From: Euglena gracilis | Taxonomy: Eukaryota; Euglenida; Euglenophyceae; Euglenales | Length of the DNA stretch: 64,000 nt | Direction: 5' to 3' | Assembly (NCBI GenBank): GCA_039621445.1 | Contig: CP154954.1 | Coordinates: 27,610,562 to 27,674,561, forward strand | In this document: positions 47,601 to 59,609 of the stretch, piece after piece | Layout of the letters: each line of letters begins with the position of its first letter | Position numbering within the stretch: position 1 is the first letter of the stretch | Made by a program: the position numbers and the translations under genes | The notes under the pieces: generated by a model | Databases searched by the model: none | What the model saw: only the letters and a program-made list of their open reading frames with translations | What the model was told of the DNA's origin: nothing

Positions 47601-50600
47601 GGCCAGGGACAATTTGGTCAAAGTGGCGCCTTCGACAGGGACACTTTCGTCAAAGTGGCCTTGGCCAGGGACACTTTGGTCAAAGTGGCCCTGGCAGGGA
47701 CACTTGGGTCAAAGTGGCCTTGGCCAGGGACACTTTCGTTAAAGTGGCCTTGGCCAGGGACACTTTGGTCAAAGTGGCCTTGGCCAGGGCCACTTTGGTC
47801 AAAGTGGCCTTGGCCAGGGACACTTTGGTCAAAGTGGCCTTGGCCAGGGACACCTTGGTCAAAGTGGCCTTGGCCAGGGACACTTTGGTCAAAGTGGCCT
47901 TGGCCAGGGACACTTTGGTCAAATTTGCCTTGGCCAGGGACATTTTGGTCAAAGTGGCCTTGGCCAGGGACACTTTGGTCAAAGTGGCCTTGGCCAGGGA
48001 CACTTTGGTCAAAGTGGCCTTGGCCAGGGACACTTTGGTCAAAGTGGCCTTGGCCAGGGACACTTTGGTCAAAGTGGCCTTGGCCAGGGACACTTTGGTC
48101 AAAGTGGCCTTGGCCAGGGACACTTTGGTCAAAGTGGCCTTGGCCAGGGACACTTTGGTCAAAGTGGCCTTGGCCAGGGACACTTTGGTCAAAGTGGCCT
48201 TGGCCAGGGACACTTTGGTCAAAGTGGCCTTGGCCAGGGACACTTTGGTCAAAGTGGCCTTGGCCAGGGACAGTTTGGTCAAAGTGGCCTTGGCCAGGGA
48301 CACTTTGGTCAAAGTGGCCTTGGCCAGGGACACTTTGGTCAAAGTGGCCTTGGCCAGGGACACTTTGGTCAAAGTGGCCTTGGCCAGGGACACTTTGGTC
48401 AAAGTGGCCTTGGCCAGGGACACTTTGGTCAAAGCGGCCTTGGCCAGGGACACTTTGGTCAAAGTGGCCTTGGCCAGGGACACTTTGGTCAAAGTGGCCT
48501 TGGCCAGGGACACTTTGGTCAAAGTGGCCTTGGCCAGGGACACTCACTTTGGTCACGGTGGCCTTGGCCGGGGACAATTTGGTCAAAGTGGCCTTGGCCA
48601 GGGACACTTGGTCAAAGTGGCCTTGGCCAGGGACACTTTGGTCAAAGTGGCCTTGGCCAGGGACACTTTGGTCAAAGTGGCCTTGGCCAGGGACACTTTG
48701 GTCAAAGTGGCCTGGCCAGGGACACTTTGGTCAAAGTGGCCTTGGCCAGGGACACTTTGGTCAAAGTGGCCTTGGCCAGGGACACTTTGGTCAAAGTGGC
48801 CTTGGCCAGGGACACTTTGGTCAAAGTGGCCTTGGCCAGGGACACTTTGGTCAAAGTGGCCTTGGCCAGGGACACTTTGGTCAAAGTGGCCTTGGCCAGG
48901 GACACTTTGGTCAAAGTGGCCTTGGCCAGGGACACTTTGGTCAAAGTGGCCTTGGCCAGGGACACTTGGAAAAAGTGGCCTTGGCCAGGGACACTTTGGT
49001 CAAAGTGGCCTTGGCCAGGGACACTTTGGTCAAAGTGGCCTTGGCCAGGGACACTTTGGTTAAAGTGGCCTTGCCCAAGGACACCTGTGTCAAAGTGGCC
49101 TTGGCCAGGTCACACTTTGGTCAAAGTGGCCTTGCCTAGGGACACTTCGGTCAAAGTGGCCTTTGCAGGGACACTTGGTCAAAGTGGCCTTGGCCAGGGA
49201 CACTTTGGTCAAAGTGGCCTTGGCCAGGGACACTTTGGTCAAAGTGGCCTTGGCCAGGGATCCTTTGGTCAAAGTGGCCTTGGCCAGGGACACTTTGGTC
49301 AAAGTGGCCTTGGCCAGGGACACTTTGGTCAAAGTGGCCTTGGCCAGGGACACTTTGGTCAAAGTGGCCTTGGCCAGGGACACTTTGGTCAAAGTGGCCT
49401 TGGCCAGGGACACTTTGGTCAAAGTGGCCTTGGCCAGGGACACTTTGGTCAAAGTGGCCTTGGCCAGGGACACTTTGGTCAAAGTGGCCTTGGCCAGGGA
49501 CACTTTTTTCAAAGTGGCCTTGGCCAGGGACACTTTGGTCAAAGTGGCCTTGGCCAGGGACACTTTGGTCAAAGTGGCCTTGGCCAGGGACACTTTGGTC
49601 AAAGTGGCCTTGGCCAGGGACACTTTGGTCAAAGTGGCCTTGGCCAGGGACACTTTGGTCAAAGTGGCCTTGGCCAGGGACAATTTTGTCAAAATGGCCT
49701 TCGCCAGGGACAATTTGGTCAAAGTGGCGCCTTCGACAGGGACACTTTCGTCAAAGTGGCCTTGGCCAGGGACACTTTGGTCAAAGTGGCCCTGGCAGGG
49801 ACACTTGGGTCAAAGTGGCCTTGGCCAGGGACACTTTGGTCAAAGTGGCCTTGGCCAGGGACACTTTGGTCAAAGTGGCCTTGGCCAGGGACACTTTGGT
49901 CAAAGTGGCCTTGGCCAGGGACACTTTGGTCAAAGTGGCCTTGGCCAGGGACACTTTGGTCAAAGTGGCCTTGGCCAGGGACACTTTGGTCAAAGTGGCC
50001 TTGGCCAGGGACACTTTGGTCAAAGTGGCCTTGGCCAGGGACACTTTGGTCAAAGTGGCCTTGGCCAGGGACACTTTGGTCAAAGTGGCCTTGGCCAGGG
50101 ACACTTTGGTCAAAGTGGCCTTGGCCAGGGACACTTTGGTCAAAGTGGCCTTGGCCAGGGACACTTTGGTCAAAGTGGCCTTGGCCAGGGACACTTTGGT
50201 CAAAGTGGCCTTGGCCAGGGAAACTTTGGTCAAAGTGGCCTTGGCCAGGGACACTTTGCTCAAAGTGGCCTTGGCCAGGGACACTTTGGTCAAAGTGGCC
50301 TTGGCCAGGGACACTTTGGTCAAAGTGGCCTTGGCCAGGGACAGTTTGGTCAAAGTGGCCTTGGCCAGGGACACTTTGGTCAAAGTGGCCTTGGCCAGGG
50401 ACACTTTGGTCAAAGTGGCCTTGGCCAGGGACACTTTGGTCAAAGTGGCCTTGGCCAGGGACACTTTGGTCAAAGTGGCCTTGGCCAGGGACACTTTGGT
50501 CAAAGTGGCCTTGGCCAGGGACACTTTGGTCAAAGTGGCCTTGGCCAGGGACACTTTGGTCAAAGTGGCCTTGGCCAGGGACACTTTGGTCAAAGTGGCC

Positions 50601-52080
50601 TTGGCCAGGGACACTTTGGTCAAAGTGGCCTTGGCCAGGGACACTTTGGTCAAAGTGGCCTTGGCCAGGGACACTTTGGTCAAAGTGGCCTTGGCCAGGG
50701 ACACTTTGGTCAAAGTGGCCTTGGCCAGGGACACTTTGGTCAAAGTGGCCTTGGCCAGGGACACTTTGGTCAAAGTGGCCTTGGCCAGGGACACTTTGGT
50801 CAAAGTGGCCTTGGCCAGGGACACTTTGGTCAAAGTGGCCTTGGCCAGGGCCACTTTGGTTAAAGTGGCCTTGGCCAGGGACACTTTGGTCAAAGTGGCC
50901 TTGGCCAGGGACACTTTGGTCAAAGTGGCCTTGGCCAGGGACACTTTGGTCAAAGTGGCCTTGGCCAGGGACACTTTGGTCAAAGTGGCCTTGGCCAGGG
51001 ACATTTTGGTCAAAGTGGCCTTGGCCAGGGACACTTTGGTCAAAGTGGCCTTGGCCAGGGACACTTTGGTCAAAGTGGCCTTGGCCAGGGACACTTTGGT
51101 CAAAGTGGCCTTGGCCAGGGACACTTTGGTCAAAGTGGCCTTGGCCAGGGACACTTTGGTCAAAGTGGCCTTGGCCAGGGACACTTTGGTCAAAGTGGCC
51201 TTGGCCAGGGACACTTTGGTCAAAGTGGCCTTGGCCAGGGACACTTTGGTCAAAGTGGCCTTGGCCAGGGACACTTTGGTCAAAGTGGCCTTGGCCAGGG
51301 ACACTTTGGTCAAAGTGGCCTTGGCCAGGGACACTTTGGTCAAAGTGGCCTTGGCCAGGGACACTTTGGTCAAAGTGGCCTTGGCCAGGGACACTTTGGT
51401 CAAAGTGGCCTTGGCCAGGGATACTTTGGTCAAAATGGCCTTCGCCAGAGACAATTTGGTCAAAGTGGCGCCTTCGACAGGGACACTTTCGTCAAAGTGG
51501 CCTTGGCCAGGGACACTTTGGTCAAAGTGGCCTTGGCCAGGGACACTTGGGTCAAAGTGGCCTTGGCCAGGGACACTTTGGTCAAAGTGGCCTTGGCCAG
51601 GGACACTTTGGTCAAAGTGGCCTTGGCCAGGGACACTTTGGTCAAAGTGGCCTTGGCCAGGGACACTTTGGTCAAAGTGGCCTTGGCCAGGGACACTTTG
51701 GTCAAAGTGGCCTTGGCCAGGGACACTTTGGTCAAAGTGGCCTTGGCCAGGGACACTTTGGTCAAAGTGGCCTTGGCCAGGGACACTTTGGTCAAAGTGG
51801 CCTTGGCCAGGGACAGTCAAAGTGGCGCCTTCGACAGGGACACTTTCGTCAAAGTGGCCTTGGCCAGGGACACTTTGGTCAAAGTGGCCTTGGCCAGGGA
51901 CACTTGGGTCAAAGTGGCCTTGGCCAGGGACACTTTGGTCAAAGTGGCCTTGGCCAGGGACACTTTGGTCAAAGTGGCCTTGGCCAGGGACACTTTGGTC
52001 AAAGTGGCCTTGGCCAGGGACACTTTGGTCAAAGTGGCCTTGGCAGGGACACTTTGGTCAAAGTGGCCTTGGCAGGGACA
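47601..52080 (+). repeat. Homogeneous domain with four GGCGCCTTCGACAGG modules
   Basis: A distinctive monomer, GTGGCGCCTTCGACAGG followed by GACACTTTCGTC, has its GCGCC at 47,626, 49,727, 51,468 and 51,825. It carries a 2-nt gain and the only GGCGCC words I noticed. Copies 1 and 2 are followed by GGCCCTGGCAGGG and CACTTGGGTC, copies 3 and 4 by the unbroken form. Copies 1 and 2 also share ACTTTTTTCAAAG at about 47,401 and 49,502 at the same 2,101-bp offset. Between them lie irregular monomers at 48,541-48,575 (a 4-nt gain with GGTCACGGTGG) and 49,070-49,185. No gene is seen. Confidence 0.88.
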
Positions 52081-55000
52081 CTTTGGTCAAAGTGGCCTTG
52101 GCCAGGGACACTTTGGTCAAAGTGGCCTTGGCCAGGGACACTTTGGTCAAAGTGGCCTTGGCCAGGGACACTTTGGTCAAAGTGGCCTTGGCCAGGGACA
52201 CTTTGGTCAAAGTGGCCTTGGCCAGGGACACTTTGGTCAAAGTGGCCTTGGAAAGGGACACTTTGGTCAAAGTGGCCTTGGCCAGGGACACTTTGGTCAA
52301 AGTGGCCTTGGCCAGGGACACTTTGGTCAAAGTGGCCTTGGCCAGGGACACTTTGGTCAAAGTGGCCTTGGCCAGGGACACTTTGGTCAAAGTGGCCTTG
52401 GCCAGGGACACTTTGGTCAAAGTGGCCTTGGCCAGGGACACTTTGGTCAAAGTGGCCTTGGCCAGGGACACTTTGGTCAAAGTGGCCTTGGCCAGGGACA
52501 CTTTGGTCAAAGTGGCCTTGGCCAGGGACACTTTGGTCAAAGTGGCCTTGGCCAGGGACACTTTGGTCAAAGTGGCCTTGGCCAGGGACACTTTGGTCAA
52601 AGTGGCCTTGGCCAGGGACACTTTGGTCAAAGTGGCCTTGGCCAGGGACACTTTGGTTAAGGTGGCCTTGTCCAGGGACACTTTGGTCAAAGTGGCCTTG
52701 GCCAGGGACACTTTGGTCAAAGTGGCCTTGGCCAGGGACACTTTGGTCAAAGTGGCCTTGGCCAGGGACACTTTGGTCAAAGTGGCCTTGGCCAGGGACA
52801 CTTTGGTCAAAGTGGCCTTGGCCAGGGACACTTTGGTCAAAGTGGCCTTGGCCAGGGACACTTTGGTCAAAGTGGCCTTGGCCAGGGACACTTTGGTCAA
52901 AGTGGCCTTGGCCAGGGACACTTTGGTCAAAGTGGCCTTGTCCAGGGACACTTTGGTCAAATCTGCCTTGGCCAGGGACACTTTGGTCAAAGTGGCCTTG
53001 GCCAGGGACACTTTGGTCAAAGTGGCCTTGGCCAGGGACACTTTGGTCAAAGTGGCCTTGGCCAGGGACACTTTGGTCAAAGTGGCCTTGGCCAGGGACA
53101 CTTTGGTCAAAGTGGCCTTGGCCAGGGACACTTTGGTCAAAGTGGCCTTGGCCAGGGACACTTTGGTCAAAGTGGCCTTGGCCAGGGACACTTTGGTCAA
53201 AGTGGCCTTGGCCAGGGACACTTTGTCAAAGTGGCCTTGGCCAGGGACACTTTGGTCAAAGTGGCCTTGGCCAGGGACACTTTGGTCAAAGTGGCCTTGG
53301 CCAGGGACACTTTGGTCAAAGTGGCCTTGGCCAGGGACACTTTGGTCAAAGTGGCCTTGGCCAGGGACACTTTGGTCAAAGTGGCCTTGGCCAGGGACAC
53401 TTTGGTCAAAGTGGCCTTGGCCAGGGACACTTTGGTCAAAGTGGCCTTGGCCAGGGACACTTTGGTCAAAGTGGCCTTGGCCAGGGACACTTTGGTCAAA
53501 GTGGCCTTGGCCAGGGACACTTTGGTCAAAGTGGCCTTGGCCAGGGACACTTTGGTCAAAGTGGCCTTGGCCAGGGACACTTTGGTCAAAATGGCCTTGG
53601 CCAGGGATCCTTTGGTCAAAGTGTCCTTGGCCAGGTACACTTTGGTCAAAGTGGCCTTGGCCAGGGACACTTTGGTTAAAATGGCCTTGGCCACGGACAC
53701 TTTGTCAACGTGGCCTTGGCCAGGGACACTTTGGTCAAAGTGGCCTTGGCCAGGGACACTTTGGTCAAAGTGGCCTTGGCCAGGGACACTTTGGTCAAAG
53801 TGGCCTTGGCCAGGGACAATTTGGTCAAAGTGGCCTTGGCCAGGGACACTTTGGTCAAAGTGGCCTTGGCCAGGGACACTTTGGTCAAAGTGGCCTTGGC
53901 CAGGGACACTTTGGTCAAAGTGGCCTTGGCCAGGGACACTTTGGTCAAAGTGGCCTTGGCCAGGGACACTTTGGTCAAAGTGGCCTTGGCCAGGGACACT
54001 TTGGTCAAAGTGGCCTTGGCCAGGGACACTTTGGTCAAAGTGGCCTTGGCCAGGGACACTTTGGTCAAAGTGGCCTTGGCCAGGGACACTTTGGTCAAAG
54101 TGGCCTTGGCCAGGGACACTTTGGTCAAAGTGGCCTTGGCCAGGGACACTTTGGTCAAAGTGGCCTTGGCCAGGGACACTTTGGTCAAAGTGGCCTTGGC
54201 CAGGGACACTTTGGTCAAAGTGGCCTTGGCCAGGGACACTTTGGTCAAAGTGGCCTTGGCCAGGGACACTTTGGTCAAAGTGGCCTTGGCCAGGGACACT
54301 TTGGTCAAAGTGGCCTTGTCCAGGGACACTTTGGTCAAAGTGGCCTTGGCCAGGGACACTTTGGTCAAAGTGGCCTTGGCCAGGGACACTTTGGTCAAAG
54401 TGGCCTTGGCCAGGGACACTTTGGTCAAAGTGGCCTTGGCCAGGGACACTTTGGTCAAAGTGACCTTGGCCAGGGACACTTTGGTCAAAGTGGCCTTGGC
54501 CAGGGACACTTTGGTCAAAGTGGCCTTGGCCAGGGACACTTTGGTCAAAGTGGCCTTGGCCAGGGACACTTTGGTCAAAGTGGCCTTGGCCAGGGACACT
54601 TTGGTCAAAGTGGCCTTGGCCAGGGACACTTTGGTCAAAGTGGCCTTGGCCAGGGACACTTTGGTCAAAGTGGCCTTGGCCAGGGACACTTTGGTCAAAG
54701 TGGCCTTGGCCAGGGACACTTTGGTCAAAGTGGCCTTGGCCAGGGACACTTTGGTCAAAGTGGCCTTGGCCAGGGACACTTTGGTCAAAGTGGCCTTGGC
54801 CAGGGACACTTTGGTCAAAGTGGCCTTGGCCAGGGACACTTTGGTCAAAGTGGCCTTGGCCAGGGACACTTTGGTCAAAGTGGCCTTGGCCAGGGACACT
54901 TTGGTCAAAGTGGCCTTGGCCAGGGACACTTTGGTCAAAGTGGCCTTGGCCAGGGACACTTTGGTCAAAGTGGCCTTGGCCAGGGACACTTTGGTCAAAG

Positions 55001-58000
55001 TGGCCTTGGCCAGGGACACTTTGGTCAAAGTGGCCTTGGCCAGGGACACTTTGGTCAAAGTGGCCTTGGCCAGGGACACTTTGGTCAAAGTGGCCTTGGC
55101 CAGGGACACTTTGGTCAAAGTGGCCTTGGCCAGGGACACTTTGGTCAAAGTGGACTTGGCCAGGGACACTTTGGTCAAAGTGGCCTTGGCCAGGGACACT
55201 TTGGTCAAAGTGGCCTTGGCCAGGGACACTTTGGTCAAAGTGGCCTTGGCCAGGGACACTTTGGTCAAAGTGGCCTTGGCCAGGGACACTTTGGTCAAAG
55301 TGGCCTTGGCCAGGGACACTTTGGTCAAAGTGGCCTTGGCCAGGGACACTTTGGTCAAAGTGGCCTTGGCCAGGGACACTTTGGTCAAAGTGGCCTTGGC
55401 CAGGGACACTTTGGTCAAAGTGGCCTTGGCCAGGGACACTTTGGTCAAAGTGGCCTTGGCCAGGGACACTTTGGTCAAAGTGGCCTTGGCCAGGGACACT
55501 TTGGTCAAAGTGGCCTTGGCCAGGGACACTTTGGTCAAAGTGGCCTTGGCCAGGGACACTTTGGTCAAAGTGGCCTTGGCCAGGGACACTTTGGTCAAAG
55601 TGGCCTTGGCCAGGGATACTTTGGTCAAAGTGGCCTTGGCCAGGGACACTTTGGTCAAAGTGGCCTTGGCCAGGGACACTTTGGTCAAAGTGGCCTTGGC
55701 CAGGGACACTTTGGTCAAAGTGGCGTTGGCAAGGGACACTTTGGTCAAAGTGGCCTTGGCCAGGGACACTTTGGTCAAAGTGGCCTTGGCCAGGGACACT
55801 TTGGTCAAAGTGGCCTTGGCCAGGGACACTTTGGTCAAAGTGGCTTGGCCAGGGACACTTTGGTCAAAGTGGCCTTGGCCAGCGACACTTTGGTCAAAGT
55901 GGCCTTGGCCAGGGACACTTTGGTCAAAGTGGCCTTGGCCAGGGACACTTTGGTCAAAGTGGCCTTGGCCAGGGACACTTTGGTCAAAGTGGCCTTGGCC
56001 AGGGACACTTTGGTCAAAGTGGCCTTGGCCAGGGACACTTTGGTCAAAGTGGCCTTGGCCAGGGACACTTTGGTCAAAGTGGCCTTGGCCAGGGACACTT
56101 TGGTCAAAGTGGCCTTGGCCAGGGACACTTTGGTCAAAGTGGCCTTGGCCAGGGACACTTTGGTCAAAGTGGCCTTGGCCAGGGACACTTTGGTCAAAGT
56201 GGCCTTGGCCAGGGACACTTTGGTCAAAGTGGCCTTGGCCAGGGACACTTTGGTCAAAGTGGCCTTGGCCAGGGACACTTTGGTCAAAGTGGCCTTGGCC
56301 AGGGACACTTTGGTCAAAGTGGCCTTGGCCAGGGACACTTTGGTCAAAGTGGCCTTGGCCAGGGACACTTTGGTCAAAGTGGCCTTGGCCAGGGACACTT
56401 TGGTCAAAGTGGCCTTGGCCAGGGACACTTTGGTCAAAGTGGCCTTGGCCAGGGACACTTTGGTCAAAGTGGCCTTGGCCAGGGACACTTTGGTCAAAGT
56501 GGCCTTGGCCAGGGACACTTTGGTCAAAGTGGCCTTGGCCAGGGACACTTTGGTCAAAGTGGCCTTGGCCAGGGACACTTTGGTCAAAGTGGCCTTGGCC
56601 AGGGACACTTTGGTCAAAGTGGCCTTGGCCAGGGACACTTTGGTCAAAGTGGCCTTGGCCAGGGACACTTTGGTCAAAGTGGCCTTGGCCAGGGACACTT
56701 TGGTCAAAGTGGCCTTCGCCAGGGACACTTTGGTCAAAGTGGCCTTGGCCAGGGACACTTTGGTCAAAGTGGCCTTGGCCAGGGACACTTTGGTCAAAGT
56801 GGCCTTGGCCAGGGACACTTTGGTCAACAAAGCGGCCTTCGCCAGTGACACTTTGGTCAAAGTGGCCTTGGCCAGGGACACTTTGGTCAAAGTGGCCTTG
56901 GCCAGGGACACTTTGGTCAAAGTGGCCTTGGCCAGGGACACTTTGGTCAAAGTGGCCTTGGCCAGGGACACTTTGGACAAAGTGGCCTTGGGCAGGGACA
57001 CTTTGGTCAAAGTGGCCTTGGCCAGGGACACTTTGGTCAAAGTGGCCTTGGCCAGGGACACTTTGGTCAAAGTGGCCTTGGCCAGGGACACTTTGGTCAA
57101 AGTGGCCTTGGCCAGGGACACTTTGGTCAAAGTGGCCTTGGCCAGGGACACTTTGGTCAAAGTGGCCTTGGCCAGGGACACTTTGGTCAAAGTGGCCTTG
57201 GCCAAGGGACACTTTGGTCAAAGTGGCCTTGGCCAGGGACACTTTGGTCAAAGTGGCCTTGGCCAGGGACACTTTGGTCAAAGTGGCCTTGGCCAGGGAC
57301 ACTTTGGTCAAAGTGGCCTTGGCCAGGGACACTTTGGTCAAAGTGGCCTTGGCCAGGGACACTTTGGTCAAAGTGGCCTTGGCCAGGGACACTTTGGTCA
57401 AAGTGGCCTTGGCCAGGGACACGTTGGTCAAAGTGGCCTTGGCCAGGGACACTTTGGTCAAAGTGGCCTTGGCCAGGGACACTTTGGTCAAAGTGGCCTT
57501 GGCCAGGGACACTTTGGTCAAAGTGGCCTTGGCCAGGGACACTTTGGTCAAAGTGGCCTTGGCCAGGGACACTTTGGCCAAAGTGGCCTTGGCCAGGGAC
57601 ACTTTGGTCAAAGTGGCCTTGGCCAGGGACACTTTGGTCAAAGTGGCCTTGGCCAGGGACACTTTGGTCAAAGTGGCCTTGGCCAGGGACACTTTGGTCA
57701 AAGTGGCCTTGGCCAGGGACACTTTGGTCAAAGTGGCCTTGGCCAGGGACACTTTGGTCAAAGTGGCCTTGGCCAGGGACACTTTGGTCAAAGTGGCCTT
57801 GGCCAGGGACACTTTGGTCAAAGTGGCCTTGGCCAGGGACACTTTGGTCAAAGTGGCCTTGGCCAGGGACACTTTGGTCAAAGTGGCCTTGGCCAGGGAC
57901 ACTTTGGTCAAAGTGGCCTTGGCCAGGGACACTTTGGTGAAAGTGGCCTTGGCCAGGGAGACTTTGGTCAAGGGGGCCTTGCCGGGGACACTTTGGTCAA

Positions 58001-59609
58001 AGTGGCCTTGGCCAGGGACACTTTGGTCAAAGTGGCCTTGGCCAGGACACTTGGCCAGGGACACTTTTGTCAAAGTGGCCTTGGCCAGGGACACTTTGGT
58101 CAAAGTGGCCTTGGCCAGGGACACTTTGGTCAAAGTGGCCTTGGCCAGGGACACTTTGGTCAAAGTGGCCTTGGCCAGGGACACTTTGGTCAAAGTGGCC
58201 TTGGCCAGGGACACTTTGGTCAAAGTGGCCTTGGCCAGGGACACTTTGGTCAAAGTGGCCTTGGCCAGGGACACTTTGGTCAAAGTGGCCTTGGCCAGGG
58301 ACACTTTGGTCAAAGTGGCCTTGGCCAGGGACACTTTGGTCAAAGTGGCCTTGGCCAGGGACACTTTGGTCAAAGTGGCCTTGGCCAGGGACACTTTGGT
58401 CAAAGTGGCCTTGGCCAGGGACACTTTGGTCAAAGTGGCCTTGGCCAGGGACACTTTGGTCAAAGTGGCCTTGGCCAGGGACACTTTGGTCAAAGTGGCC
58501 TTGGCCAGGGACACTTTGGTCAAAGTGGCCTTGGCCAGGGACACTTTGGTCAAAGTGGCCTTGGCCAGGGACACTTTGGTCAAAGTGGCCTTGGCCAGGG
58601 ACACTTTGGTCAAAGTGGCCTTGGCCAGGGACACTTTGGTCAAAGTGGCCTTGGCCAGGGACACTTTGGTCAAAGTGGCCTTGGCCAGGGACACTTTGGT
58701 CAAAGTGGCCTTGGCCAGGGACACTTTGGTCAAAGTGGCCTTGGCCAGGGACACTTTGGTCAAAGTGGCCTTGGCCAGGGACACTTTGGTCAAAGTGGCC
58801 TTGGCCAGGGACACCTTTGTCAAAGTGGCCTTGGCCAGGGACACTTTGGTCAAAGTGGCCTTGGCCAGGGACACTTTGGTCAAAGTGGCCTTGGCCAGGG
58901 ACACTTTGGTCAAAGTGGCCTTGGCCAGGGACACTTTGGTCAAAGTGGCCTTGGCCAGGGACACTTTGGTCAAAGTGGCCTTGGCCAGGGACACTTTGGT
59001 CAAAGTGGCCTTGGCCAGGGACACTTTGGTCAAAGTGGCCTTGGCCAGGGACACTTTGGTCAAAGGACCTTGGCCAGGGCCACTTTGGTCAAAGTGGCCT
59101 TGGCCAAGGGACACTTTGGGCAAGGTGTCCTTGGCCAGGGACACTTTTGGTCAAAGTGGCCTTGGCCAGGGACACTTTGGTCCAAAGTGTCCTTGGCCAG
59201 GCCACTTTGGTCAAAGTGGCCTTGGCCAGGGACACTTTGGTCACAGCGGACCTGGCCAGTGTCAGTTTGGTCAAAGTGGCCTCGGGCAGGGACAACTTGG
59301 TCACAGTGGCCTTGGCCAGGGACACTTTGGTCCAAAGTGTCCTTGGCCAGGGACACTTTGGTCAAAGTGGCCCTGGCCAGGGACCACTTTGGTCAAAGTG
59401 GCCCTTGGCCAAGGCCACTTTGGTCAAAGTGGCCTGGCCAGGGACACTTTGGTCAAAGTGGCCCTGGCCAGAGACACTTTGGTCCAAAGTGGCCCTTTGC
59501 CAGGGACACTTTGGTCAAAGTGGCCCTGGCCAGGGACACTTTGGTCAAAGTGGCCTTGGCCAGGGACACTTTGGTCAAAGTGGCCTTGGCCATGGACAGT
59601 TTGGCCTAA
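49686..59609 (+). other. 3,307-codon open frame, judged spurious
   Basis: This is the longest open frame in the window. Its translation cycles through three unrelated decapeptides (ALARDTLVKV, WPWPGTLWSK, SGLGQGHFGQ), changing at every 1- or 2-nt indel in the satellite. A genuine coding repeat would resist such shifts. Comparable frames lie at 53,710-60,498 (+), 14,942-20,617 (-), 13,958-19,042 (+) and 61,034-63,988 (-), overlapping one another on both strands. They exist because the 30-bp period is ten codons and five of six frames of the consensus have no stop; the sixth has TGA once per monomer. There is no unique N- or C-terminal sequence, splice context or codon bias to support a gene. 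I would not annotate a protein. Confidence 0.93.
52081..59050 (+). repeat. Most homogeneous forward block
   Basis: Almost all of about 230 monomers equal the consensus. Runs with no visible change are 54,464-55,153 (690 bp), 55,884-56,716 (833 bp, about 27 monomers) and 58,069-58,814 (746 bp). Exceptions are single changes or small indels: GGCAGGG twice near 52,045-52,075, 1-nt losses at about 53,225, 53,704 and 55,844, a 3-nt gain at about 56,827 (CAACAAAGCGG), a 1-nt gain at about 57,205 and a 13-nt partial duplication at about 58,045-58,060. A decayed cluster sits at 53,590-53,710. This uniformity implies the most recent amplification. Confidence 0.92.

Larger units (their letters stand above)
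42134..48990 (+). repeat. Subarray marked by TTGGAAAAAG monomers
   Basis: One variant monomer, CTTGACCAGGGAC followed by A(C/T)TTGGAAAAAG, recurs at 42,134, 42,493, 44,171, 44,560, 44,919, 46,356, 46,805 and 48,966. Intervals include 359 bp twice (12 monomers less one base), 389 and 449 bp. The variant is always preceded by TTGACC and replaces the GGTC centre, destroying the dyad. A second variant, GTGGTCCTGGCC, rides in the same units (about 44,300, 44,450, 44,660 and 46,637). This is a young HOR forming inside otherwise uniform monomers. Confidence 0.88.

Noticed and set aside
49686-59609. Giant repetitive protein (silk-like, prion-like or cell-surface decapeptide repeat)
   Set aside because: The frame changes with each satellite indel, overlapping frames on both strands are equally long, substitutions show no codon pattern, and there are no unique ends.
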